The position numbers and the translations under genes are program-made. From a bacterium C-53 (GTDB lineage Bacteria; Bacillota; Clostridia; Lachnospirales; Lachnospiraceae), in contig RAZD01000008.1 of assembly GCA_003612525.1 (NCBI GenBank), positions 116,866 to 180,865 on the forward strand: a stretch of 64,000 nucleotides of DNA, read 5' to 3'. The notes below the pieces were generated by a model. It was not told the DNA's origin. It did no database searches and was given only the letters and a program-made list of their open reading frames with translations. How positions within the stretch are numbered: the stretch's first letter is position 1; every line of letters begins with the position of its first letter. Below are positions 33,818-43,367 of the stretch, piece after piece.

Positions 33818-35284
33818 ATGAAGAACATAAAGATGAAAACAAAATTGATAATGGGGTTCTGTGTTCCTGTTCTACTGACAATTATTACTGTGCTGACAGG
33901 CGTATACATAAATAAGGAAATCCGCAGTAGAATCTCTGAAATGAATGAGGAGGGAGCGCAGGAAGTGAATGAGCATTTTATGGCCATGCCTGACGTTCCT
34001 GAAGCCGAAAAGACGGAGATTATGGAGATTATAAATTCAGGCAAGGATCGAAGAATTGCAAGCATGGAACTGGCTATGAAAGTTTCAAGCTGGGTTAGTG
34101 TCGGACTTTTGGCAGTATCTGTTCTTCTCACGGTCATAATCGCGTTGAGACTGATTCGCATTATTGTAAGATCCGTAAATCAGCTTTCCGATGCGGCAAA
34201 AGAGATTGCACTGGGGCGTGTGAACAATATTAATATGATCAAATACAATAATGATGAGTTTGGAGAGCTGATAGACGAATATACGAAAGTAATTGACAAT
34301 ATTAAATATCAGGCAAGCGTTGCTGAAGAAGTTTCAAATGGCAATTTGACAATTACCGTAAATCCGAGTTCAGCTGAGGATATGCTGGGGAATTCTTTGA
34401 AGAAGCTGGTAGAGGATAATTTGAATGCTCTTTCCAATATCAGTGATGCTGGTTCTCAGGTAACAGTAAGTTCTTCTCAGGTGGCAAGTGCAAGCCAGGC
34501 GCTGGCGCAGGGTTCAACAGAGCAGGCAAGTGCAATTCAGCAGATTACAGCATCCATTGATGAGATTGCAGAGAAGACAAGGCAGAATGCAGAACAGGCA
34601 AATGAAGCTGCCGGCATGGTAGCTACGGCGATCAGCGATGTGAAGCGCGGAAATGAGCAGATGGAAAACATGATGACTGCAATGCAGGATATCAATAAAT
34701 CATCTGAGAGTATTTCAAAGATTATTAAGACAATTGATGATATCGCATTTCAGACAAATATCCTTGCATTAAATGCGGCAGTTGAGGCAGCAAGGGCTGG
34801 TGAGGCAGGAAAAGGCTTTGCAGTTGTAGCAGAAGAAGTCAGAAGCCTTGCAGCGAAGAGTGCGGCAGCAGCGGCAGAAACAGCTGAACTGATTGAAGAT
34901 TCAATTGAAAGAGTAAATTTGGGTTCCAGAATTGTGGATGATACGGCGAAAGCTATGGAAGAGATTTCATCTGTTGTACAGGATAGCGAGATGATTATTA
35001 ATGGCATAGCGGAGTCTTCGAATTATCAGGCAACGGCGGTAGCCCAGATTGAGCAGGCTATCAGTCAGGTATCTCAGGTAGTGCAGACTAATTCCGCTAC
35101 CAGCCAGCAGTGTGCGGCAGCAAGTGAAGAATTGTCAAATCAGGCATCAAGGATGCGTGAGATGCTTTCTATTTACAATTTGGGCAATGGAAGTATTGCA
35201 GTTGCATCTAAGGGAGGCGTTCCTTATTCTGCAAGTGCAAATGAGCAAATTATTTCTCTGGGCGATGATTTCGGCAAATATTAA
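33818..35284 (+). CDS. Methyl-accepting chemotaxis protein with small extracytoplasmic domain
   Basis: A 488-residue chemoreceptor: membrane helix at about 10-30, a short outer segment of only about 60 residues, second membrane helix at about 92-112, HAMP domain, and a signalling domain with the conserved tip [21 protein letters not shown] (quoted in part). The small sensor region suggests a four-helix-type or indirect sensor rather than a Cache domain. There is no C-terminal CheR-tethering pentapeptide. It is presumably the dedicated receptor of the second cluster. Confidence 0.93.
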   Translation: MKNIKMKTKLIMGFCVPVLLTIITVLTGVYINKEIRSRISEMNEEGAQEVNEHFMAMPDVPEAEKTEIMEIINSGKDRRIASMELAMKVSSWVSVGLLAVSVLLTVIIALRLIRIIVRSVNQLSDAAKEIALGRVNNINMIKYNNDEFGELIDEYTKVIDNIKYQASVAEEVSNGNLTITVNPSSAEDMLGNSLKKLVEDNLNALSNISDAGSQVTVSSSQVASASQALAQGSTEQASAIQQITASIDEIAEKTRQNAEQANEAAGMVATAISDVKRGNEQMENMMTAMQDINKSSESISKIIKTIDDIAFQTNILALNAAVEAARAGEAGKGFAVVAEEVRSLAAKSAAAAAETAELIEDSIERVNLGSRIVDDTAKAMEEISSVVQDSEMIINGIAESSNYQATAVAQIEQAISQVSQVVQTNSATSQQCAAASEELSNQASRMREMLSIYNLGNGSIAVASKGGVPYSASANEQIISLGDDFGKY

Positions 35285-35295
35285 TGGAGTGCAAC

Positions 35296-35321
35296 GGTAC
35301 AGGAACATTTGTTCCTGTACC
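35296..35321 (+). terminator. Perfect palindrome after the chemoreceptor gene
   Basis: GGTACAGGAACA / TGTTCCTGTACC with a two-base centre. The tail is only moderately T-rich, so it may be a weak terminator. Confidence 0.55.
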
Positions 35322-35402
35322 CTATTTGCACTTTATCATTATTTTCACAGGCAGTATTGCCGTATGATCTTTGGCTAGTTTGAAGAAGAAAGGTTCTCTG
35401 TA

Positions 35403-37943
35403 ATGAAAAAGAATCCGAAGAAGTTTTTGGTGACAAGCTTTACTCTTTTGATTATTCTTTGTGTTGTCATATTCATTGTGGTTGCGGCATTGATGAGGCA
35501 GAAGAGCAATAACGCAATCGGCGAAATTGGAAGAATTTACATGTCGGAAATTAACCGGCAGCTTCAGGAAAAGTTTACGGCTGCGATAGAGATGCGCAGT
35601 TCTCAGTTGGAAGGACTCATTGAGAGAACTCCTCCCGGAAGCGTGGATAGTGAAGATTTATATGAGGAATTGAAATTAAATGCCAGTGTTCGAGGGTTTT
35701 CTTATTTAGGCATCTATGCAGAAGACGGTACGCATGATGTTATATATGGGGAGGATACAGCGCCGGTTGATGAAGAGGAGTTTCTGGTTGCAATTCGTGA
35801 CAGCGGCTGGCTTCATATGAGCAGTGGTTTAAATAAAAATGGTGAAAAAATACTCCTGTTGGTCAGGAATGCTGCCTATACAATGAAAAATGGTAAGACG
35901 AGTATTGCATTGGTGGCAGGAGTTCCTATGGATTATGTGACGGAGGTGATGTTCCGAGATGAAAACGGTACTTTAACCTACTCTCACATAGTTCGCAAAA
36001 ATGGAGATTTTGTGATCAGAAGTATACAGGCTGACAGAGATAATTATTTTGTTCGTCTGGGGTCCATATGGCCGGAAGTGGATAAGGCAGAACTGGAAGA
36101 CTACATAAAGAATATGAAACAGGCGATGGAAAGTAAAGAGAATTATTCCGTAATGATAAAGGATGGCAATTCTCATAAACATGTGTATTGTTCGTCTCTT
36201 CCGGAATCAGAATGGTATTTGATTACAATTATGCCCTATGGAGTAATAGAAGGTATAGTTGGCACATTAGGAAATGCCCATACAATCATTATGCTGATGG
36301 CATGTCTGATTATTGTTGGGGTTATTCTTGTTATTTTCTTTCTGTACTATGGTTTATCCAAACAGCAGATGGCAGAAATGGAACGTGCAAAATCGGAGGC
36401 AGTGCGGGCGAATATGGCAAAGAGTGAGTTTTTATCTAATATGAGCCATGATATACGAACGCCTATGAATGGTATTGTTGGAATGACTGCGATTGCAATG
36501 ACGAATATAAATGATTCGGAAAGAGTTCAGGATTGTTTAAAAAAGATTACGCTTTCAAGCAAGCATTTATTGGGACTGATTAATGACATACTGGATATGT
36601 CGAAGATTGAAAGCGGAAAGCTGACTTTGAATATGGATTTGCTATCGCTGCGTGAGACAATGGAGAGCATTGTCAATATCATTCAACCGCAGATTAAGGC
36701 AAAGCGCCAGCATTTTGATATTTTTATCCAACAGATTGAGACGGAAGAGATTTATTGTGATGGCGTGCGCTTGAATCAGATACTGATTAACCTATTGTCG
36801 AATGCAATTAAATTTACTCCGGAATCCGGCAGAATCAGTGTTTATCTCTCACAGGAGCCGTCTCCGCTGGGTGTGAATTATGTCAGATGTCATTTTCGGG
36901 TAAAAGACAGTGGAATTGGTATGTCGCCTGAATTCCAGAAAGTGATTTTTGATACGTTTACGAGAGAAACGGATCAGGTAAATAAGATTGAGGGTACGGG
37001 ACTTGGCATGGCGATTACAAAGTGTATTGTGGAAGCTATGGACGGTACGATTGATCTGACAAGCAGGCAGGGACATGGAAGTGAATTCCACATCACGCTT
37101 GATTTGGAAAAGGCGGATTTACGGGAACAAGATATGATTCTTCCACCGTGGAATATTCTGGTGGTAGACAATAACAGGGATTTATGTGTCAGCGCGGTTG
37201 GTGCTTTAAAAGAGATTGGCATTGATGCAGATTATTCCTTGAGCGGGAAATCAGCAATTCAGATGGTTGAAAGGCAGCATGAGAAACGAAATGATTATCA
37301 ACTGGTTTTGATTGACTGGAGAATGCCGGAGATGGACGGACTCGAATTAACCAGAAGGCTGAGAAAGAAGCTGGGTGAACATGTTCCGATCTTAATTATT
37401 TCTGCGTATGACTGGAGCGATATTGAAGATGAGGCATTGGAGGCAGGCGCACATGGTTTTATCTCAAAGCCGTTGTTTAAATCAAATCTGTATCTCGGAT
37501 TAAGCCGTTATATGGGAGGAGATCAGGAGAAAGAGGAAAAGAAAGCAAGTGCGCTTCCTGATTTTACAGGCAAACATATTCTTTTGGCTGAAGATAATGA
37601 ATTAAACTGGGAAATTGCAAATGAAATTTTAACAAGCGCCGGATTCAAGGTAGACTGGGCGGAAAATGGACAGGTTTGTGTTGAGAAATTTAAAGAATCT
37701 GAACCGGGAACGTATGATGTCGTTTTGATGGATATCCGTATGCCGGTAATGAATGGCTACGATGCTGCAAAATCAATTCGTGCTATGGAGAGATCAGATG
37801 CGGGACTTCCGATTATTGCGATGACTGCAGATGCCTTTTCGGATGACGTTCAGCGCGCATTGGAGTGTGGCATGAATGTTCATATTGCAAAGCCGATTGA
37901 TATTAACAGGCTGATGCAGGAACTGAATAAATATTTATCATAA
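35403..37943 (+). CDS. Membrane hybrid sensor kinase with two receiver domains
   Basis: An 846-residue hybrid kinase. Membrane helices at about 10-33 and 292-316 enclose a large outer sensor domain, Cache-like in size and position. Then come HisKA with His349 (NMSHDIRTPMNG), HATPase domain (NLLSNAIKF, DSGIGM, GTGLGM), and two receivers with Asp638 (LIDWRMP) and Asp777 (LMDIRMP). The first receiver starts VVDNN instead of the usual D-D pair. There is no Hpt domain of its own, so the free Hpt protein at 24530 could complete the relay. Confidence 0.92.
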   Translation: MKKNPKKFLVTSFTLLIILCVVIFIVVAALMRQKSNNAIGEIGRIYMSEINRQLQEKFTAAIEMRSSQLEGLIERTPPGSVDSEDLYEELKLNASVRGFSYLGIYAEDGTHDVIYGEDTAPVDEEEFLVAIRDSGWLHMSSGLNKNGEKILLLVRNAAYTMKNGKTSIALVAGVPMDYVTEVMFRDENGTLTYSHIVRKNGDFVIRSIQADRDNYFVRLGSIWPEVDKAELEDYIKNMKQAMESKENYSVMIKDGNSHKHVYCSSLPESEWYLITIMPYGVIEGIVGTLGNAHTIIMLMACLIIVGVILVIFFLYYGLSKQQMAEMERAKSEAVRANMAKSEFLSNMSHDIRTPMNGIVGMTAIAMTNINDSERVQDCLKKITLSSKHLLGLINDILDMSKIESGKLTLNMDLLSLRETMESIVNIIQPQIKAKRQHFDIFIQQIETEEIYCDGVRLNQILINLLSNAIKFTPESGRISVYLSQEPSPLGVNYVRCHFRVKDSGIGMSPEFQKVIFDTFTRETDQVNKIEGTGLGMAITKCIVEAMDGTIDLTSRQGHGSEFHITLDLEKADLREQDMILPPWNILVVDNNRDLCVSAVGALKEIGIDADYSLSGKSAIQMVERQHEKRNDYQLVLIDWRMPEMDGLELTRRLRKKLGEHVPILIISAYDWSDIEDEALEAGAHGFISKPLFKSNLYLGLSRYMGGDQEKEEKKASALPDFTGKHILLAEDNELNWEIANEILTSAGFKVDWAENGQVCVEKFKESEPGTYDVVLMDIRMPVMNGYDAAKSIRAMERSDAGLPIIAMTADAFSDDVQRALECGMNVHIAKPIDINRLMQELNKYLS

Positions 37944-37977
37944 TCTCTTTACAAATAGGCCTGTGAATAAAGAGTTT

Positions 37978-38018
37978 TACCAGACTATCACATGAAATGT
38001 GATAGTCTGGTATTTTTT
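37978..38018 (+). terminator. Strong intrinsic terminator after the hybrid kinase
   Basis: A perfect 16-bp stem (TACCAGACTATCACAT and its complement) with a GAA loop, followed by six T's. Confidence 0.92.
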
Positions 38019-38061
38019 ATATAGTTATGAAAGATTTGGACAGCCGTGTCCTGATTACTTA

Positions 38062-38089
38062 TAAAGAATCAGTGTTTTTTGGTCGATAT
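38062..38089 (+). promoter_or_regulatory. Candidate sigma-28 (FliA/SigD) promoter
   Basis: TAAA at 38062-38065, 16-bp spacer, GTCGATAT at 38082-38089. This differs at one position from the Bacillus SigD -10 element GCCGATAT. Two small hairpins follow (TTTGTGC-TAC-GCACAAA at 38144-38160 and AAAG...CTTT) before the gene at 38194. It is the only such match noticed between genes in this window. Confidence 0.65.
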
Positions 38090-38193
38090 AATACACAGAG
38101 TGGATATATCAGGAATTTATCGTTTATTGTGGCAGGGAAGATTTGTGCTACGCACAAAGTCTCCGGGCTTTGGAAAGGAGTATGGTTATAAAT

Positions 38194-39207
38194 ATGAAGA
38201 TTGAAAGAGATAAGTCCATAATGTTAACACAGGCTGTTGAGAAACAGATGGAAAAGAAAAATGGAAAAAATACAGGACATGAGAAAGCGAAAGGGAATTC
38301 TTTTTTTGCCGGCAGCATGAATCTGCCATGGGATCGTATTGAGGAGAAGCGTAAACAGGCGCAGGGCCAGGCAATGAAAGTGATTACGGATGCGATGGTG
38401 AAAGATCAGAAGATGGATGAAACTATGGATGAGCATAGAAGTCTGATTCATGCATTGGAAGATGAGATATCCCAGTCCCTGGATGAAATAGATGCAATTT
38501 CAGCTTCGCAGGAACAGTTAAAGCAGGAGTATGGTATTACAGATGACAGCAGGGAGCAACAGGATCTTGAACTTCTTGTGAAGCGGAAAGAGTCAATGCA
38601 ACCCGGTTCGTCCGTAGAACTTACGGATGAAGAGAAGTCGCGTTTAAAGGAGATTGATGAAAGAGGGCTTACGGATTATCAGACCCGTGTTCTGAAACTG
38701 GAGGATGACAAGGGGATTTATCAGAGTAAGATTGAGAAAAACAGGGCGCAGATTGCCGGTGAAAATTCAGTTATCCGAGGTATGAAGATGGAACGGCTTA
38801 AAATGAAACGTCAGCCGATGCAGACAGCAAAAGAAGAGGCGGATGAGATTCTGGAAGCGGCGAGTAAAGAAATTCTAGGAATGATGTTTGAAGAAGGAAA
38901 AGAACATATTGATGAGGAAGCGGAAAAGGTAAAAGAAGAAGCAGAGAAAATCAAAGAGGAGAAAGAAGAAGAGGAAGAGCGAATCGAGGAAGTCAAGGAG
39001 AAAATCGAAGAGATTCAGGAGCAGATGGGAAGTGATACACAGCCTTCTGCCGCGGTGCAGGATAGCGGATCCGATATTCTCACAGATCAGATGCTTGAGA
39101 TTTCACACGGAGATACGGAAGTCCAGAAAGAGCTCGAGGATATTGTGAATAAAATGAACTTGATTGCAGAGGATTTAAAAGGTGCAGCCGTAGATACGGG
39201 AGCCTGA
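38194..39207 (+). CDS. Large coiled-coil protein of unknown function, probable sigma-28 regulon
   Basis: A 337-residue soluble protein, almost entirely helical. It has a short N-terminal head, predicted coiled coils at about 60-110 and 165-215, and a Lys/Glu-rich coiled coil at about 225-290. No signal peptide or membrane helix is visible. I know no function. ATG 38194 (MKIERDKS) is chosen; ATG 38182 abuts the AAAGGAG site and is too close. The sigma-28-like promoter upstream suggests expression with late flagellar genes. Confidence 0.75.
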   Translation: MKIERDKSIMLTQAVEKQMEKKNGKNTGHEKAKGNSFFAGSMNLPWDRIEEKRKQAQGQAMKVITDAMVKDQKMDETMDEHRSLIHALEDEISQSLDEIDAISASQEQLKQEYGITDDSREQQDLELLVKRKESMQPGSSVELTDEEKSRLKEIDERGLTDYQTRVLKLEDDKGIYQSKIEKNRAQIAGENSVIRGMKMERLKMKRQPMQTAKEEADEILEAASKEILGMMFEEGKEHIDEEAEKVKEEAEKIKEEKEEEEERIEEVKEKIEEIQEQMGSDTQPSAAVQDSGSDILTDQMLEISHGDTEVQKELEDIVNKMNLIAEDLKGAAVDTGA

Positions 39208-39267
39208 TTTTAATTCCGCATAATCGGATGCGAGAGTGTGCGGACAGCAGAGAGGATGGAGTGTAAA

Positions 39268-39633
39268 ATGAAAATAGCAGAAAGCCCGGTCTATCAGGGG
39301 ACAATGGAAAGAGCGCTGAAAGACCGGGGAAAAAGAGAATTTTTTGAACAGTATCTTTCCGAAAAAAAGTCGGATGTCGAGAAGACACAGGAAGAATCGC
39401 CTTCTGATGAGAAAAAAAGCCCGGTTATGGAGTATTATGGTTTTGTCATGGACCGTATTAAGAACGGAGATCCGAAATACCAGATCGGCGGTCAGGCTAT
39501 GTCGGTAAAAGAGTGGGACCGCCTGGTTGAAAAGATTGACAAATGCATTGACGAGATCAGAGAGGATCAGGAAGAGCGTCAGGAGAAGCTTCAGGAAAAG
39601 AAGGAGCAGGAAGATAGAAAAGAAGAACAGTGA
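39268..39633 (+). CDS. Small charged helical protein of unknown function, probable sigma-28 regulon
   Basis: A 121-residue soluble protein. A central conserved-looking block (PKYQIGGQAMSVKEWDRLVEKIDKCI, quoted here only to identify it: residues about 69-95) precedes a Glu/Gln/Lys-rich coiled-coil tail. ATG 39268 follows GGAG by six bases. It lies 60 bases after the coiled-coil gene with no terminator between, so the two are probably one operon. Function unknown. Confidence 0.72.
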   Translation: MKIAESPVYQGTMERALKDRGKREFFEQYLSEKKSDVEKTQEESPSDEKKSPVMEYYGFVMDRIKNGDPKYQIGGQAMSVKEWDRLVEKIDKCIDEIREDQEERQEKLQEKKEQEDRKEEQ

Positions 39634-39652
39634 GTGCGCTGTTCTTCTTTTA
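39622..39652. terminator. Shared bidirectional terminator
   Basis: GAAGAACAG / CTGTTCTTC stem with an eight-base loop, overlapping the stop of the plus-strand gene and facing the minus-strand SIMPL gene. Confidence 0.75.
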
Positions 39653-39655
39653 CTG

Positions 39656-40444
39656 TTATTTTGTTGTGTAATTTAATTTCACAGTTATAGTTGCTGTTTT
39701 ATTGCGTGAGGAAGTATTAAATGTTCCGCCATAACTGTACTCTTCAGAAGCGGAGTTCTGTGCTGTGATCTGGAATACGCCGAGATTCGCGCTTGTAAGG
39801 CTGCCGATGCTGCTATTTGTGCCGGCAGCGATGAGATCAATGCGGTCTTTGGCATTTTTGGTAGCGTCTTCGATGAGCTGAAGCTTCAGTTCATCCAGTT
39901 TCGTATAATAGTATTCCGGTGAATCGGAGGTAAATTCAACGCCGGATTCAATCAGACCGGTAATATCTCTTGAAATCTTTTCCACTTTATCTACATCGCT
40001 CGAAGTGATACAGACATTCTGGAATAAGTCATACCCTGAGAGTTCATCTCCTGCATAGTTTCCTTCATTATTATAGATGGAATTATAGTGTTTACTGATA
40101 TTAACAGAGCTAAATACGATTTCATCATCGCTGATTCCATTTTCAGTCAGATAGTTCTTTACCATCTCAGCATCGTGTTTAATTGTGCTGTAAGCGGCAT
40201 CCGTTGTTACACCGAAGGCGGAGAAACTGCCGCGCCACACGATCAGATCAGACTCAAAATCGCAGCTCGCCGAGCCTGTGGCCGTAATTCCTGCATTGGC
40301 GCCGGAACGTTTATAGGTAAAAAATCCCTGTGTGAAAATAAAAGTACACGCGATCAGGCTGATTCCGGCAATCAGTACGGCGACAACGATCCATATGCCT
40401 GAGGTACGTGGTTGTTTTTTGATTTTATTGGGTTCCTGTTCCAT
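39656..40444 (-). CDS. SIMPL-domain (DUF541) membrane-anchored protein
   Basis: A 262-residue protein with a single N-terminal membrane helix (about 17-40) and an outer SIMPL/DUF541 domain. The GITATGSASCDFESDLIVW start and the C-terminal KTATITVKLNY strand are typical. Family members have been linked to oxidative or envelope stress, but the role is unclear. AAGGAGG lies nine bases before the ATG. It is in the same direction as upp, with an 86-base gap. Confidence 0.85.
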   Translation of the reverse strand: MEQEPNKIKKQPRTSGIWIVVAVLIAGISLIACTFIFTQGFFTYKRSGANAGITATGSASCDFESDLIVWRGSFSAFGVTTDAAYSTIKHDAEMVKNYLTENGISDDEIVFSSVNISKHYNSIYNNEGNYAGDELSGYDLFQNVCITSSDVDKVEKISRDITGLIESGVEFTSDSPEYYYTKLDELKLQLIEDATKNAKDRIDLIAAGTNSSIGSLTSANLGVFQITAQNSASEEYSYGGTFNTSSRNKTATITVKLNYTTK

Positions 40445-40530
40445 AAAAGTGCCTCCTTATGTTTTTAGATTTTGTTCATGACAGTTTTCGGGGCAGATGT
40501 AACGGTTCTGTTACTTGAATGACTGACCGT

Positions 40531-41160
40531 TTATTTTGTGCCAAAAATTCTGTCGCCGGCATCCCCAAGACCCGGTACAATATATCCATGTTCATTTAAG
40601 CCTTCATCAAGAGCGCCCACATAAAGATTAACGTCAGGATGTTCTTTCTGCATCCGTGTAAGTCCTTCTGGCGCGGCAAGAATGCACATAAAGTGGATTT
40701 TTTCGCACCCTTTTTCTTTCAGCATTCGTATCGCAGCAACAGCGGAACCGCCTGTGGCAAGCATCGGGTCAACTACAAAGATCTCCCTCTGTGCACAGTC
40801 TGCCGGGAGTTTGCAGTAATATTCTACGGGTTCCAGTGTTTCCGGGTCGCGGTAGAGTCCGATATGTCCGACTTTTGCAGTGGGAATCAATTCCAGTATC
40901 CCATCTACCATACCGATTCCGGCACGCAAAATGGGAACTACTGCAAGTTTTTTACCTTTCAGCTCTTTTACGGTGGTGTTACAGATCGGAGTTGTGATTT
41001 CCACATCCGCAAGAGGAAGATTTCTTGTAGCTTCATAGCAAATCAACATTGAAATTTCGCTGATTGTCTGTCGGAAATCACGCGTACCTGTCTCAACTCG
41101 TCTGATATATCCAATCTTGTGTTGTATCAGGGGATGCTTCATGATAACTGTTTCAGCCAT
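40531..41160 (-). CDS. upp: Uracil phosphoribosyltransferase
   Basis: UPRTase salvages uracil to UMP using PRPP. The 209-residue protein shows the PRPP loop [11 protein letters not shown] and the C-terminal uracil-binding [12 protein letters not shown]. It ends in the characteristic FGTK. Length is exactly typical. AAGGCAGG precedes the ATG. A candidate minus-strand promoter lies at 41253-41281. Confidence 0.96.
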   Translation of the reverse strand: MAETVIMKHPLIQHKIGYIRRVETGTRDFRQTISEISMLICYEATRNLPLADVEITTPICNTTVKELKGKKLAVVPILRAGIGMVDGILELIPTAKVGHIGLYRDPETLEPVEYYCKLPADCAQREIFVVDPMLATGGSAVAAIRMLKEKGCEKIHFMCILAAPEGLTRMQKEHPDVNLYVGALDEGLNEHGYIVPGLGDAGDRIFGTK

Positions 41161-41252
41161 AGTTATAACCTGCCTTTCGTGTTGTATTTTAAAGTTCTGT
41201 TGTGAATTCGAGAACGGAAAATAGATCTCAATTTAAATGTACTTTGCATATT

Positions 41253-41281
41253 ATTATATCGTAAAAAGCGTTTGGTGTATA
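41253..41281 (-). promoter_or_regulatory. Candidate upp promoter, divergent from the deacetylase gene
   Basis: On the minus strand TATACA (41281-41276), 17-bp spacer, TATAAT (41258-41253). The -35 lies in the palindrome TGTATACA, which could also serve a plus-strand promoter (TATACA 41278-41283, 18-bp spacer, TATGAT 41302-41307). Confidence 0.45.
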
Positions 41282-41328
41282 CAGTTTCGTTAAAAACGTG
41301 CTATGATAATCAGAAGGAGGTTTATGAA

Positions 41329-42354
41329 ATGAAACATGTAAGAAATCAAAAGATAAGAATTGTAGTAACAGGAATGATACTGTTGTTTGCTGTATTGGGC
41401 CTGCAAGGATGTCAGAGTCCTGAATCGAAAGTAACAGCAGGGAGCGAAGGGCAGGAGATTGTGCAAATGGAAGCGGAGGAATCAGAATCATCAGCAGAGG
41501 TTCCGCAGATTGTTGTCGGAGAACCGGAAAGCATGAAGCAGGATTATGAGCATCAGGTCGAATTCCGTCTGGATGATGTAATTCAAAGCTCCGGGCAGGA
41601 AGAGAAGGGAGAACAGTTGACTCCAGAGAAGAAGGAGATACCAGAGGGGTTTGAGCTGAAATTCGCTTCGGAAGACTGGGGACTTTCATTCGGAGAGCCA
41701 GGTGCGCAGTCGGTTGGAAACGCTTCAGCTGAAGATCTGGCATGGTATGATGCCTACTACATAGGGAGTGACAGTGAGAAAATTATGTATATAACTTTTG
41801 ACTGTGGCTATGAGAATGGCAATACGGCGCCGATTCTTGACGCACTTAAGAAGCATAATGTGAAAGCAACTTTTTTTGTGGTCGGTCATTTTTTAGAAAC
41901 AGCGCCTGATATGGTGAAACGTATGGTTGAGGAAGGCCATTCGGTTGGAAATCATACATATCATCATCCGGATATGACAACCATCTCGGAATTGCCTGCT
42001 TTTCAGAAGGAAGTCGATGATGTGGCAAATTTATTCCATGAGATTACCGGAACGGAGCTCGCGCCGTATTATCGTCCGCCGCAGGGAAAGTGCAATGCGG
42101 CGAATGTAAAGATGGCATATGAGCTTGGCTATTGTACGATTTTCTGGAGTCTTGCTTATGTCGACTGGAATCAGGATGCACAGCCAAGTCATGAAGAGGC
42201 ATTTGACAAACTGACCAGCCGCGCTCACCCCGGGGCGGTTGTTCTTTTACATAATACTTCGCAGACGAACGGGGAGATTCTTGATGAATTGCTGACAAAG
42301 TGGGAAGGGATGGGATACAGTTTCCGTACATTGTCAGAATTGACAGGAAAATAG
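41329..42354 (+). CDS. PdaA-type polysaccharide deacetylase lipoprotein
   Basis: A 341-residue protein with a lipoprotein signal (lipobox LQGC, Cys at about residue 28), an acidic spacer, and a NodB deacetylase domain. Motif 1 reads TFDCGYENG, the form seen in PdaA-like delta-lactam de-N-acetylases; then come VGNHTYHHPD, YRPPQGKCN and VLLHNT. Such enzymes deacetylate muramic acid residues in peptidoglycan, often for spore cortex. ATG 41329 follows AGAAGGAGG by eight bases. The divergent region toward upp carries the candidate promoters. Confidence 0.9.
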   Translation: MKHVRNQKIRIVVTGMILLFAVLGLQGCQSPESKVTAGSEGQEIVQMEAEESESSAEVPQIVVGEPESMKQDYEHQVEFRLDDVIQSSGQEEKGEQLTPEKKEIPEGFELKFASEDWGLSFGEPGAQSVGNASAEDLAWYDAYYIGSDSEKIMYITFDCGYENGNTAPILDALKKHNVKATFFVVGHFLETAPDMVKRMVEEGHSVGNHTYHHPDMTTISELPAFQKEVDDVANLFHEITGTELAPYYRPPQGKCNAANVKMAYELGYCTIFWSLAYVDWNQDAQPSHEEAFDKLTSRAHPGAVVLLHNTSQTNGEILDELLTKWEGMGYSFRTLSELTGK

Positions 42355-42376
42355 TCAGATAGATTCAAACCGCAGG

Positions 42377-42405
42377 TTGACAGATTGAATTTTTTCGTAT
42401 ATCAT
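42377..42405 (+). promoter_or_regulatory. Rubrerythrin promoter
   Basis: TTGACA at 42377-42382, 17-bp spacer, TATCAT at 42400-42405. Confidence 0.72.
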
Positions 42406-42428
42406 GTCAGTGATTTTTACTGATATGA
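42402..42428. promoter_or_regulatory. Operator-like inverted repeat at the rubrerythrin promoter
   Basis: TCATGTCAG (42402-42410), nine-base spacer, CTGATATGA (42420-42428): arms complementary except one G-T. It overlaps the -10 element and likely start site, where a repressor would act. It is not a recognised PerR box. Confidence 0.45.
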
Positions 42429-42495
42429 AGTACTCTTACAGTAGAAAACGGAGTCAAAACGGTGATGCCGTAACGTGGCAGAAAGGACAGGACGA

Positions 42496-43032
42496 ATGAG
42501 TAAATATAGTGGAACTAAGACAGAACAGAATTTGAAAGATGCATTTGCAGGAGAATCTCAGGCAAGAAATAAATACACATATTTTGCATCTGTAGCGAAA
42601 AAAGAGGGGTACGAGCAGATTTCATCACTGTTCCAGAAGACAGCGGATAATGAAAAAGAACATGCGAAAATGTGGTTTAAGGAACTTGGCGGAGTTGGCA
42701 GTACGGTGGAGAATTTAAAGCAGGCGGCAGAAGGTGAGAATTTTGAGTGGACAGATATGTATGACCGCTTTGCAAAGGAAGCGGAAGAGGAAGGTTTTTC
42801 TGAGCTTGCCGTAAAATTCCGAAGCGTTGCACAGATTGAGAAAGCACATGAGGAGCGCTATTTGAAGCTTTTGGATAATATAGAAATGCAGAAAGTCTTT
42901 GAAAAGGCGGAAGAGACCATGTGGGAATGCAGAAATTGCGGGCATCTCGTAGTCGGAAAGAAAGCTCCGCTTGTTTGTCCGGTATGTGCGCATCCGCAAA
43001 GTTATTTTGAAGTTCGAAATGAGAATTATTAA
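42496..43032 (+). CDS. rbr: Rubrerythrin
   Basis: A 178-residue peroxide-reducing diiron protein of anaerobes. The N-terminal ferritin-like domain has the E-x-x-H type ligands ([29 protein letters not shown]). The C-terminal rubredoxin-like domain has C-x-x-C pairs CRNC and CPVC. ATG 42496 follows AAAGGACAGGA; the frame is open upstream without a site. It has its own promoter and terminator, so it is a single-gene unit. Confidence 0.96.
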   Translation: MSKYSGTKTEQNLKDAFAGESQARNKYTYFASVAKKEGYEQISSLFQKTADNEKEHAKMWFKELGGVGSTVENLKQAAEGENFEWTDMYDRFAKEAEEEGFSELAVKFRSVAQIEKAHEERYLKLLDNIEMQKVFEKAEETMWECRNCGHLVVGKKAPLVCPVCAHPQSYFEVRNENY

Positions 43033-43051
43033 TAACTGATTTGTAATAGAG

Positions 43052-43095
43052 GCATCTGCCGCAGACTTGATATGTCTATTGCGTCAGGTGCTTTT
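43052..43095 (+). terminator. Terminator after rubrerythrin
   Basis: Stem GCATCTG / CAGGTGC extended by CGC/GCG and AGAC/GTCT with a small bulge, followed by TTTT. Confidence 0.7.
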
Positions 43096-43140
43096 CTTTT
43101 CAATTTGCAAAATTCGAAAAGGTAAAAAAATTTAACATGC

Positions 43141-43192
43141 AAAAAAGGCGATTTTTGTCTCATTTTTAGAGAACAGAAGTTGCCTTTTTTTA
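43141..43192. terminator. Second hairpin, possibly bidirectional terminator
   Basis: AAAAAAGGC / GCCTTTTTT ends with an inner TGTCTC / GAGAACA stem. T-runs occur on both strands. Another stem, TTATTTCG / CGAAATAA, lies at 43223-43249. No gene is seen in the 335-base gap 43033-43367. Confidence 0.55.
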
Positions 43193-43367
43193 TAGAAAAC
43201 GTTATAATTGTTTAAAATTGTTTTATTTCGGCGTTGAATGGCGAAATAAGGAATAAAAAGTAAATTATGAAAATTAACGGAAAATAATAGATTTATGAAA
43301 AAAATCTGTTCGTAGCGGATGGTTTGTGGTACAATAGAACAGTCAGTGTGGAAAGGGTATGTGCAAT

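Noticed and set aside
38120..38180. c-di-GMP-I (GEMM) riboswitch before the coiled-coil gene
   Set aside because: ACGCACAAAG and CTCCGGG recall part of the motif, but the paired GCAAA helices and second stem are missing; only two small hairpins are supported.
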